This document shows, piece by piece, positions 7,454 to 12,999 of a stretch of DNA of 15,765 nt. Location of the stretch: the NCBI RefSeq assembly GCF_040409695.1, contig NZ_JARWGJ010000044.1:1-15765 (forward strand), written 5' to 3'. This stretch comes from Longimonas sp040409695. Its GTDB lineage: Bacteria; Bacteroidota; Rhodothermia; Rhodothermales; Salinibacteraceae. The notes beneath the pieces are model-generated. The model was not told the DNA's origin. It searched no databases and was given only the letters and a program-made list of their open reading frames with translations. Within the stretch, counting starts at the first letter, position 1, and every line of letters starts with the position of its first letter. The translations under genes were made by a program, and so were the position numbers.

Positions 7454-8425
7454 CTATGGTGTAGACGCATCTGCTGCTGATGCATCTGCTGCTGCCTCCT
7501 CCGTCGCCAACAAGCTGCGTCCGTGCACCTTTACGGTAAGTACCGGGCACCGGGTGTGCCGTACCACCTTTTCCGTAACGCTACCCAGCCTAAAGGTCGT
7601 GCCTCCGGTACGCCCATGCGTTGCCATCGCCACCAGGTCAACGTCTTCCTCCTTGGCCACTTTAGAGATGAGCCGCGCTGCACTCCCTACGTCGACCCGT
7701 GTTCGCACCACAATGTCCTTGTATGCCGGCACCTGTAGGGCCTCTTCTACAAAGCGATCAAGCTTCGCCAGCGCCTTGGTTTCAATGTCGGGGTCGATGT
7801 CGTGCACCGACTGCACGCCCCCCACGTAGAATGCCGGATGCAGCGTATCTTCAAGAACATGGTGCACGAACAGGTCGGCATCCAGCAGATCGGCTACAGC
7901 AGCCGCATGTAAAAGCGCTTCCCGAGAATGCGTTGAGAAGTCGACCGGCACGCCAATGGTCTGAATGGGATCCGGCGCGTCGGCCATGTCTACGGGTTCG
8001 CCCCGCACGGTCAGCACCGGACATGCAGCATAGCGTACGACCTCTTCAGCCACGCTTCCCATGATCATGCGGCGCATTCCACGCCGCCCGTGCGTGCCCA
8101 TCACAATCAGATCGATATCGTGGTCTTCCGTATACTCCAGAATGGCTGGCGCAGCCGCCACGTCGCGTACCACCGCCTCCTTAAGGTCTACGGCCCCTTT
8201 GCTCATGTCGTTGCCCTGCACGTGGCGGAGTTGCTCACGCAGCTGCTTCATTGTGCCGCGCTCGGCCTCGACCGTTTCCTGGTCTATGTTCTGATGCAGA
8301 ACCTTGGCATGTACCACATGCAGTGTAGCTCCCGTACGCCGTGCCCAGTCCAGTGCATACTGCAGGGCCCGATCAGAGGTTGACGAGAAATCGCGCGGCA
8401 CGAGAATGTGATTAAGATCAAGCAT
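7454..8425 (-). CDS. Tandem universal stress protein (UspA family), copy 4
   Basis: A 323-residue two-domain Usp protein and probably the first gene of the cluster's transcript. Domain 1 (about 1-142) opens HILVPRDFS with Asp12 and has the complete motif VMGTHGRRGMRRMIMGS (G110, G113, G123-S124). Domain 2 (about 154-300) opens IGVPVDFS and has AMATHGRTGGTTFRLGS, with Ala268 in place of the first Gly, then G271 and G281-S282. Beyond the fold is a short Ala/Asp-rich tail, residues 305-323, containing two AADAS units encoded by a 15-base tandem repeat. Upstream lies a 215-base gap to the methyltransferase gene with hairpins and a tandem 8-base repeat that could hold the promoter. Confidence 0.95.
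   Translation of the reverse strand: MLDLNHILVPRDFSSTSDRALQYALDWARRTGATLHVVHAKVLHQNIDQETVEAERGTMKQLREQLRHVQGNDMSKGAVDLKEAVVRDVAAAPAILEYTEDHDIDLIVMGTHGRRGMRRMIMGSVAEEVVRYAACPVLTVRGEPVDMADAPDPIQTIGVPVDFSTHSREALLHAAAVADLLDADLFVHHVLEDTLHPAFYVGGVQSVHDIDPDIETKALAKLDRFVEEALQVPAYKDIVVRTRVDVGSAARLISKVAKEEDVDLVAMATHGRTGGTTFRLGSVTEKVVRHTRCPVLTVKVHGRSLLATEEAAADASAADASTP
7463..7492 (-). repeat. Two tandem 15-base units at the end of Usp copy 4
   Basis: Two near-identical 15-base units (GCAGCAGATGCATCA and GCAGCAGATGCGTCT on the minus strand) encode AADAS twice, immediately before the terminal Thr-Pro. The heptamer GTAGACG also recurs on the plus strand at 7413, 7447 and 7461. Confidence 0.8.
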
Positions 8426-8495
8426 AATAGTTTGTTATGCTAAGCAACATCAGTGAGAAGGTATGTCCATGCTTTCTTTTTGAGAATAGGGCGCA

Positions 8496-8519
8496 GGGCG
8501 TTATTTTGCAATACCGCCC
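8496..8519. repeat. Hairpin upstream of Usp copy 4
   Basis: GGGCG-TTATT paired with AATAC-CGCCC around a TTGC loop, with one internal mismatch. It lies about 70-95 bases upstream of the copy 4 ATG and about 120 bases after the methyltransferase stop. No T-run on either side; it could be in the leader of copy 4 or be part of a transcription end. Confidence 0.35.
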
Positions 8520-8546
8520 CCCCTGTTCGTAGTCCGCTTTTGGTTA

Positions 8547-8562
8547 AACCGTATAACCGTAT
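8547..8562. promoter_or_regulatory. Tandem 8-base repeat AACCGTAT, possible operator
   Basis: Two abutting copies of AACCGTAT, with GGTTA at 8542-8546 and TAACC at 8554-8558 forming an inverted pair around the first copy. It is about 120-140 bases upstream of Usp copy 4. Abutting direct repeats in a promoter region can be a regulator site; no regulator is identified. Confidence 0.25.
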
Positions 8563-8585
8563 AGTTAAGCCGTTCCCCTTCAGGG

Positions 8586-8627
8586 CGTTGGATGCGCAGC
8601 GTGGCGCCCTCAGATGCGCTGCCAACG
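8586..8627. terminator. Stem-loop downstream of the methyltransferase gene
   Basis: CGTTGG (8586-8591) pairs with CCAACG (8622-8627), and CAGCG (8597-8601) with CGCTG (8617-8621), giving an 11-pair stem with a 5-base bulge. It begins 14 bases after the methyltransferase stop codon, a typical place for a terminator, but no T-run follows, so the role is tentative. Confidence 0.35.
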
Positions 8628-8640
8628 ACCTTGCAGCTGC

Positions 8641-9324
8641 TTATGCTTCGCGGATTGCATGAAGTTGGATGAGCGCCGCATGGCCTCGCAGCACCGGTCC
8701 TTGCTGTACGCGCCGATCTACGGCGGCGCACTGGCGGATCGTATCCCTCGCAAAGGCTTCTTGCAGTTCACCCGGGACCACGTAGCGGTCGGGTTTTGAG
8801 GGCCCGATGCGGTCGTACGCATCGTTGGCGTGGTCGCCGCGAAACCAGAGTCCGATGATGTGTCCTCCCGGACGCACGGCTTTACGCAGGCATTTGTACA
8901 TCTGCTTTCGCTCTGCAGGCAGCAGCTGCACGAAGGCTATCACGGCCGCGTCATACGTTTTTCGGGGCTGCCAGGCACGTACATCGGCATGCAAGGCTGC
9001 GAAGGGGAGCTGCTCCTGTGCTGCACAGGCGGCAGCGGTGTCGAGTGCGCTCGTTGCAAAATCGAGCACGGTGAGGGTGCCTTCACAGGCCGCCACCTCG
9101 GCAAGCGTGTTGCGACCGTCTCCGCCCCCTACGTCGATCACCGATGGCGCGCGCGGGAGCTGACGCAGTGCATCCGCCAGAAACGGGTCTGGCGCTTCTC
9201 CAAAAAGACGTTCGTGTGCCCGGTAGCGCTCATCCCAAAACGATGGCTTGCTGCTCTCACGTTGGTTATTCTCGGGTTGGTTGCGAACGCGCCCAGCAGG
9301 GTTGTTTGCGGGATAATCAGGCAT
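8641..9324 (-). CDS. Class I SAM-dependent methyltransferase, substrate unknown
   Basis: A 227-residue cytoplasmic protein with a Rossmann-like methyltransferase fold. The SAM-binding motif I is SVIDVGGGDGRNT (61-73), with LTVLDFA (84-90; Asp88 likely binds the ribose) and HADVRAW (112-118; Asp114 near the adenine). FVQLLPAERKQMYKCLRKAV then RPGGHIIGLWF covers the later strands. FWDERY near residue 29 and the overall pattern resemble TehB/tellurite-type and related small-molecule methyltransferases, but the substrate cannot be named. The ORF is open to 9381 inside the peptidase gene; the ATG at 9324 is chosen because it makes an 8-base overlap with the peptidase stop (ATGCCTGA), a common translational-coupling arrangement. 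The first 25 residues are polar and likely disordered. Confidence 0.87.
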   Translation of the reverse strand: MPDYPANNPAGRVRNQPENNQRESSKPSFWDERYRAHERLFGEAPDPFLADALRQLPRAPSVIDVGGGDGRNTLAEVAACEGTLTVLDFATSALDTAAACAAQEQLPFAALHADVRAWQPRKTYDAAVIAFVQLLPAERKQMYKCLRKAVRPGGHIIGLWFRGDHANDAYDRIGPSKPDRYVVPGELQEAFARDTIRQCAAVDRRVQQGPVLRGHAALIQLHAIREA

Positions 9325-11113
9325 GTGCAGCAGGCGATACAGTGTCGGAGAGCGATTCGGCGCGGTCGATGAGGGCCTCAACCTCTACGAGCCCCTCCTC
9401 CCAGAAATCCGGATTCGTGAGGTCGACGCCCATGCGCTCCATCAAGCGGTGTGGCCATTCGGACCCGCCCGCTTCGAGCACCGACAGGTAGCGATCGGCG
9501 AATCCGTCGGGGGCTTCCTGGTAGCGGGCATAGAGCGCAAGCACGAGCAGCTCGCCAAAGGCATACGCGTACACATACCCCGGCGTATGCAGAAAGTGCG
9601 GGATGTAGCTCCACCAGTGGCGATAGTGCTCTCCCAGCGTGACGCTTCCATCGAACATGGCGCGCTGCGTCTCCATCCAGTGCTTGGCAAACGCGTCGGG
9701 CGAGAGCTCGCCCTCGTTGCGGCGATGCGTGTGAATCCGATCTTCAAACCGGTTCATAGCCACCTGCCGGAATACCGTGGCCATGGTGTCGTCTATCTTG
9801 CTGACAAGCAGCGCCAGCCTGTCTTCGGGCGTATCTTGCGTCTCCATCAGCTCCTGAAAGACGAGCATCTCCCCGAACACAGAAGCGGTTTCGGCAGTGG
9901 TGAGCGGCGTGCTCTGTTGCAGAACGCCCTGGCCCCGTGAAAGGTACTGATGCACGCCGTGGCCCAGTTCGTGGGCCAGCGTCTGCACATCGCGCGAGCG
10001 CCCGGTGTAGTTCATGAGCACATAGGGATGTACGCTGGGTACGGTGCCGTGACTGAAGGCGCCACTGCGCTTTCCGTCGGCAAGAGAAGCGTCGACCCAG
10101 TTGCGCTCAAAGAAGCGGCGTGCGATGTTGGCCATCTTCGGGTGGAAGCGCCCGTAGGCGTCGAGCACGAGCGAGCGGGCATCGTCCCACTCGTACGTGG
10201 TCGTTGCCTCTTGGATGGGCGCATACCGGTCGTAGTCGTACATGGTATCGAGCCTGAGCAGCTTCTTTTTGATCTGGTAGAAGCGTCCCGAAAGGTCGTA
10301 GCGCCCCGTAACGGCTTCGATCAGCGCCTCGACCATTTCGTGCTCTACCTGGTTCGACGCGTTGCGCGCCTGTAGCCAGTGGTCGTACCCGCGCAGGCGG
10401 TCGGTTGAGGCTTTGTCGGCGAGCACCGTGTTGAAGACAAAGGTAAGCGGACGCTGCTGCTCGACGAGTCCTTCGGTGAACGCCTCTGCCGCTGTACGCC
10501 GCACGTCGCGATCGGGCTCGTAGAGCTGCGACAGGATTTCCTGCTGCGACATCTCGTCTCCATCTACCGTGTAGCGCTGGCGACTCAAGGTTTCATCAAA
10601 GAAGCGCGTCCAGGCGCTATGGCCGGTCACGTTTTTTTCGGAGAGCACCTGCTCTTCCGGCTCACTCAGCACATGCTCGGCCTGCTTATGCTCAACTTCG
10701 AGGTAGTGCTTGTAGTCTGACAGGGCTTCGTCGTTGTACAACGCTTCGGCACGGGCATCGTCGACCTGAGCCCATTCGACTTCCACGAAGAGCACCTGCT
10801 GCTGAATTTGTGCATATTGTTCGCGAACGTGTTGCAACAGTGCGCCGCGTTCATCGTCATTGGTATCTGTAGCCCACCGCAAGAACGCATACGCGTGCGC
10901 TCGACCGGCTCGATCCATAAGCGTTTCGTACGTATCGAGCATCGACGCCAACGCATCAGCATTGTAAGTAGCCACCTGCCCGCGATGCGTACTGGCAAAC
11001 GCCTGCGCGTCTTTCTGTAACGCCTCCACGTCGCTTCGCAACGCACCTGGGGTGGCGTAGAGATCCGTTAGATCCCACTGAACATCGTCGGCAGAGGTTG
11101 TCGGTTGGGCCAT
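9317..11113 (-). CDS. pepF: Oligoendopeptidase F family zinc metallopeptidase (M3)
   Basis: A cytoplasmic zinc peptidase that cleaves short peptides, thought to recycle peptides released by larger proteases. At 598 residues it has the usual PepF length. The zinc motif is TLAHELGHGVHQYL (378-391), with ligands His381 and His385 and catalytic Glu382. AETASVFGEML (407-417) supplies Glu408 as the probable third ligand. Upstream, ALRSDVEALQKD and the helical first half match the PepF N-terminal domain. The HPYVLMNYTG stretch (362-371) just before the zinc motif is also typical. No signal peptide. Starts at ATG 11113, 123 bases from the divergent ytxJ, and overlaps the methyltransferase by 8 bases, so both are probably expressed from one transcript. 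The true substrates are not evident. Confidence 0.95.
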   Translation of the reverse strand: MAQPTTSADDVQWDLTDLYATPGALRSDVEALQKDAQAFASTHRGQVATYNADALASMLDTYETLMDRAGRAHAYAFLRWATDTNDDERGALLQHVREQYAQIQQQVLFVEVEWAQVDDARAEALYNDEALSDYKHYLEVEHKQAEHVLSEPEEQVLSEKNVTGHSAWTRFFDETLSRQRYTVDGDEMSQQEILSQLYEPDRDVRRTAAEAFTEGLVEQQRPLTFVFNTVLADKASTDRLRGYDHWLQARNASNQVEHEMVEALIEAVTGRYDLSGRFYQIKKKLLRLDTMYDYDRYAPIQEATTTYEWDDARSLVLDAYGRFHPKMANIARRFFERNWVDASLADGKRSGAFSHGTVPSVHPYVLMNYTGRSRDVQTLAHELGHGVHQYLSRGQGVLQQSTPLTTAETASVFGEMLVFQELMETQDTPEDRLALLVSKIDDTMATVFRQVAMNRFEDRIHTHRRNEGELSPDAFAKHWMETQRAMFDGSVTLGEHYRHWWSYIPHFLHTPGYVYAYAFGELLVLALYARYQEAPDGFADRYLSVLEAGGSEWPHRLMERMGVDLTNPDFWEEGLVEVEALIDRAESLSDTVSPAAHA

Positions 11114-11200
11114 GATCGCCTGGTTGCCTTGTTAAGAAGAAAGAATGCGGCCGAGAACGGCGTGGTAATTGCGTGTAACTGTCAACGCTTCACCCTTCAC

Positions 11201-11235
11201 TTTGTTGATTGACTTTTGGATTGGAATTAGTTCTG
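11201..11235 (+). promoter_or_regulatory. Weak Bacteroidota-type promoter candidate for ytxJ
   Basis: TTTG at 11201-11204 and TAGTTCTG at 11228-11235, one mismatch from TAnnTTTG, are separated by 23 bases. The second box ends one base before the ATG at 11237, so this promoter would imply a nearly leaderless message or use of Met5 at 11249. Tentative. Confidence 0.3.
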
Positions 11236-11236
11236 C

Positions 11237-11593
11237 ATGAGCACTGAAATGACTTCGCTTACGTCTCTATCTGATTGGGAAGCGGCCCGCCAGGCTTCCC
11301 AGAAGCAGCCCGTATTGATCTATAAGCACAGCGCAACCTGCCCGGCCAGCGCCTGGGCCGAACGCAACGTGCGAACGTGGCAGGCCGACCACGACGACTA
11401 TCCTGTATATCGCGTGGTTGTGCAGTCTGCACGCGAGGTGTCGGACCAGATCGCCGATGATCTTAGTCTACGTCACGAAACCCCACAAGCCATCTTCGTA
11501 CATCAGGGCGATGTGGTGGCGCACGAAAACCACCATGGCGTGTCTGCTGAACGGCTCACGAAAGCTCTTCACCACCTCAAAATTGACCTATGA
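11237..11593 (+). CDS. ytxJ: YtxJ-like bacillithiol-system redox protein
   Basis: A small 118-residue thioredoxin-fold protein with a single active-site cysteine, of the type thought to act as a monothiol bacilliredoxin that removes bacillithiol from oxidised proteins. The motif is IYKHSATCPASAWAE (28-42) with Cys35, resembling the KHSxxCPxS pattern of YtxJ. ETPQAIF (81-87) gives the cis-proline (Pro83) that forms the thiol-binding face. No signal peptide, so cytoplasmic. Start at 11237; Met5 (11249) is possible. The stop overlaps the next start as ATGA, pointing to cotranslation with the thioredoxin lipoprotein. Its presence suggests the host makes bacillithiol, as several Bacteroidota do; biosynthesis genes are not in this window. 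Confidence 0.85.
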   Translation: MSTEMTSLTSLSDWEAARQASQKQPVLIYKHSATCPASAWAERNVRTWQADHDDYPVYRVVVQSAREVSDQIADDLSLRHETPQAIFVHQGDVVAHENHHGVSAERLTKALHHLKIDL

Positions 11594-12201
11594 TTTCTTT
11601 TCGCGCCCTCCTTTCGCTTTTGCTCGCCGGAATGCTGGCGGTTGGTGTTGGATGCACGTCTGACAACGACCGTCCGGATCCGGCTGACGCGCCTCGCACC
11701 ATTGGGCCAAGTACCGACGGCGAGGGCTATCCGGCGATTCAGCAGTCAGCTCTTGAAGAGCCTTTCCCAGCGCCTTCCCTTACCCTGGAAACAATGGACG
11801 GCGACCAGATCACGCTTGACGCGGTCGACGGCGTCGCTGTAGTCAACTTCTGGGCAACCTGGTGCCCGCCCTGCCGCCACGAGATTCCCGACCTGATCGA
11901 TCTGCAGAACGAGTATGGCGACAAGGGACTTGTGGTCCTGGGCATTTCGCGCGACAACGAGGGCGCTGAGGTCGTTACGCCGTATGCCGAAGATATGGAG
12001 ATCAACTATCCGCTCGTGGTGGGCCAGGACGATGGCCTGGAAGAAGCGCTTGGATCCATCTATGCCCTGCCTACAACGCTCTTAATCAGTCCTGATGGCA
12101 TGGTGACGCACCGCATCATGGGACTATTTGACGTGGATTCGCTCCGTGAGCAGCTCGACACGTGGCTTGATGCGGATGCCGCGGTTGCTGATCGCTCGTA
12201 G
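11590..12201 (+). CDS. TlpA/ResA-like thioredoxin-fold lipoprotein
   Basis: A 203-residue thiol-disulfide oxidoreductase expected outside the cytoplasmic membrane. Residues 1-21 are a signal sequence (RALLSLLLAGMLAVGVG) leading to Cys22, the likely lipidation site; the -3 residue is Gly rather than the usual Leu, so the lipobox is imperfect. A polar linker (23-55) precedes the thioredoxin domain: VVNFWATWCPPCRHEIPDL (84-102) with redox cysteines 92 and 95, VVLGISRD (115-122), and the cis-proline in YALPTTLLISPDG (158-170; Pro161). Trp-Cys-Pro-Pro-Cys is the hallmark of TlpA/ResA reductants that serve cytochrome c maturation and similar tasks. Overlaps ytxJ by 4 bases. The specific partner is unknown. 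Confidence 0.93.
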   Translation: MISFRALLSLLLAGMLAVGVGCTSDNDRPDPADAPRTIGPSTDGEGYPAIQQSALEEPFPAPSLTLETMDGDQITLDAVDGVAVVNFWATWCPPCRHEIPDLIDLQNEYGDKGLVVLGISRDNEGAEVVTPYAEDMEINYPLVVGQDDGLEEALGSIYALPTTLLISPDGMVTHRIMGLFDVDSLREQLDTWLDADAAVADRS

Positions 12202-12257
12202 ACAAGACCGCACGAAATGGAAGATCCGCTCTGCCCCTCGCAATGTTTCTTGACTTA

Positions 12258-12320
12258 CAGGAAGCGCCCCCCCTGACACGCTGCATTGAGATACAAGCAA
12301 GGTCAGGGGGCCTGTGACCT
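12258..12320. terminator. Overlapping alternative hairpins between convergent genes
   Basis: CCCCCTGAC (12269-12277) pairs perfectly with GTCAGGGGG (12302-12310) across a 24-base loop, extended by CAGG (12258-12261) with CCTG (12311-12314). A second hairpin, AGGTCA (12300-12305) with TGACCT (12315-12320), uses some of the same bases, so the two exclude each other. Located 57 bases past the thioredoxin lipoprotein stop. No T-run, so a terminator role is tentative. Confidence 0.4.
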
Positions 12321-12416
12321 AAGGACCTACCAGCCAACAGACAAGAGAGCTTCAGCCATTTCTACACGTGAACTTACACATGTGAGATCAGCATATGTGA
12401 AGAGGGCATAGTAAAT

Positions 12417-12436
12417 AGTAACACGACCGTGTTACT
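12417..12436 (-). terminator. Palindrome over the stop codon of the HTH gene
   Basis: AGTAACACG-AC-CGTGTTACT, a 20-base inverted repeat with perfect 9-base arms. It spans the stop codon of the HTH gene (12432-12434) and is followed on the minus strand by ATTTACTATG. It may be a weak terminator for that gene or a binding site. Confidence 0.45.
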
Positions 12437-12830
12437 CGTCCTCCTCTTCTTCGATCGTCCCCTCACGGGAACGTAGGTAGTCTTCGATGCTCCCTACGAC
12501 GATGCGTGTTTCTTCGTCGACTTCGACATCTTTGACATCGCCCGCACGAATTAGCTTTTTGATCTTCTTACGGTCGATCTGCTTCAAGATGTGACGCGCC
12601 TCGGTGCGGCTCACAACGTCTTCGCGGTACTCCTCTGCAAACGAGCGCAAAAAATCGAGCGAGTCGTCAGAGATTGTGATCATGCGCACCTCCTCGTTGC
12701 TATCGGAGAGCGACCAATCTAACTCGGCATCGATCAGGTGACGATCGATCCACCGTACAATGGTCTGCTTTGAAAGCTGAACGTCGTTGGAGAGTTCGTC
12801 CAGCGGGATGGTATTCACCTTTTGCGGCAT
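12432..12830 (-). CDS. Small protein with two helix-turn-helix-like segments
   Basis: A 132-residue soluble protein I cannot assign to a named family. Residues 8-34 (IPLDELSNDVQLSKQTIVRWIDRHLID) read as a MerR/excisionase-type HTH: a short helix, turn and recognition helix. Residues 75-119, from SRTEARHILKQIDRKKIKKL to IRAGDVKDVEVDEETRIVVG and SIEDYL, resemble a second module of the excisionase kind, with a helix pair, a small wing and a closing helix. An acidic linker (35-72) joins them and the tail is poly-acidic (EEEEDE). It is likely a DNA-binding regulator; the two modules could contact two half-sites. It has its own Bacteroidota-type promoter and lies 169 bases downstream of glgX on the same strand. 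Target genes are unknown. Confidence 0.8.
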   Translation of the reverse strand: MPQKVNTIPLDELSNDVQLSKQTIVRWIDRHLIDAELDWSLSDSNEEVRMITISDDSLDFLRSFAEEYREDVVSRTEARHILKQIDRKKIKKLIRAGDVKDVEVDEETRIVVGSIEDYLRSREGTIEEEEDE

Positions 12831-12834
12831 GGAG

Positions 12835-12848
12835 TACGTAAAAACGTA
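12835..12848. promoter_or_regulatory. Palindrome at the predicted transcription start of the HTH gene
   Basis: TACGT-AAAA-ACGTA, a perfect inverted repeat 5 bases upstream of the HTH start codon, covering the transcription start predicted from the promoter boxes. This would suit autorepression by the encoded protein; that is inference. Confidence 0.35.
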
Positions 12849-12852
12849 AGAT

Positions 12853-12883
12853 CAAATATAGCGTATTAAGGAGTCGCTTTCAA
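12853..12883 (-). promoter_or_regulatory. Bacteroidota-type promoter for the HTH gene
   Basis: On the minus strand TTG (12883-12881), a 20-base spacer, then TATATTTG (12860-12853). This matches the Bacteroidota consensus TTG-N17-23-TAnnTTTG with no mismatch in the -7 box. The ATG is 22 bases further, giving a leader of about 15 bases. It is the best promoter match I found in the window. Confidence 0.6.
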
Positions 12884-12999
12884 TGCGGATAGGGGCATTT
12901 TGTTCCTCTACAGGAATACAGCCACATCGCTTTCTCGCCCCTGTAACCGCGCATGCTTTGTTTGTCTTGAGGGGCTGTCTTTCTCTTCACCGCTGCACG

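Noticed and set aside
9325..9381. Longer start for the methyltransferase
   Set aside because: It would add 19 residues inside the peptidase frame; the ATG at 9324 gives the typical short overlap and retains the whole fold.
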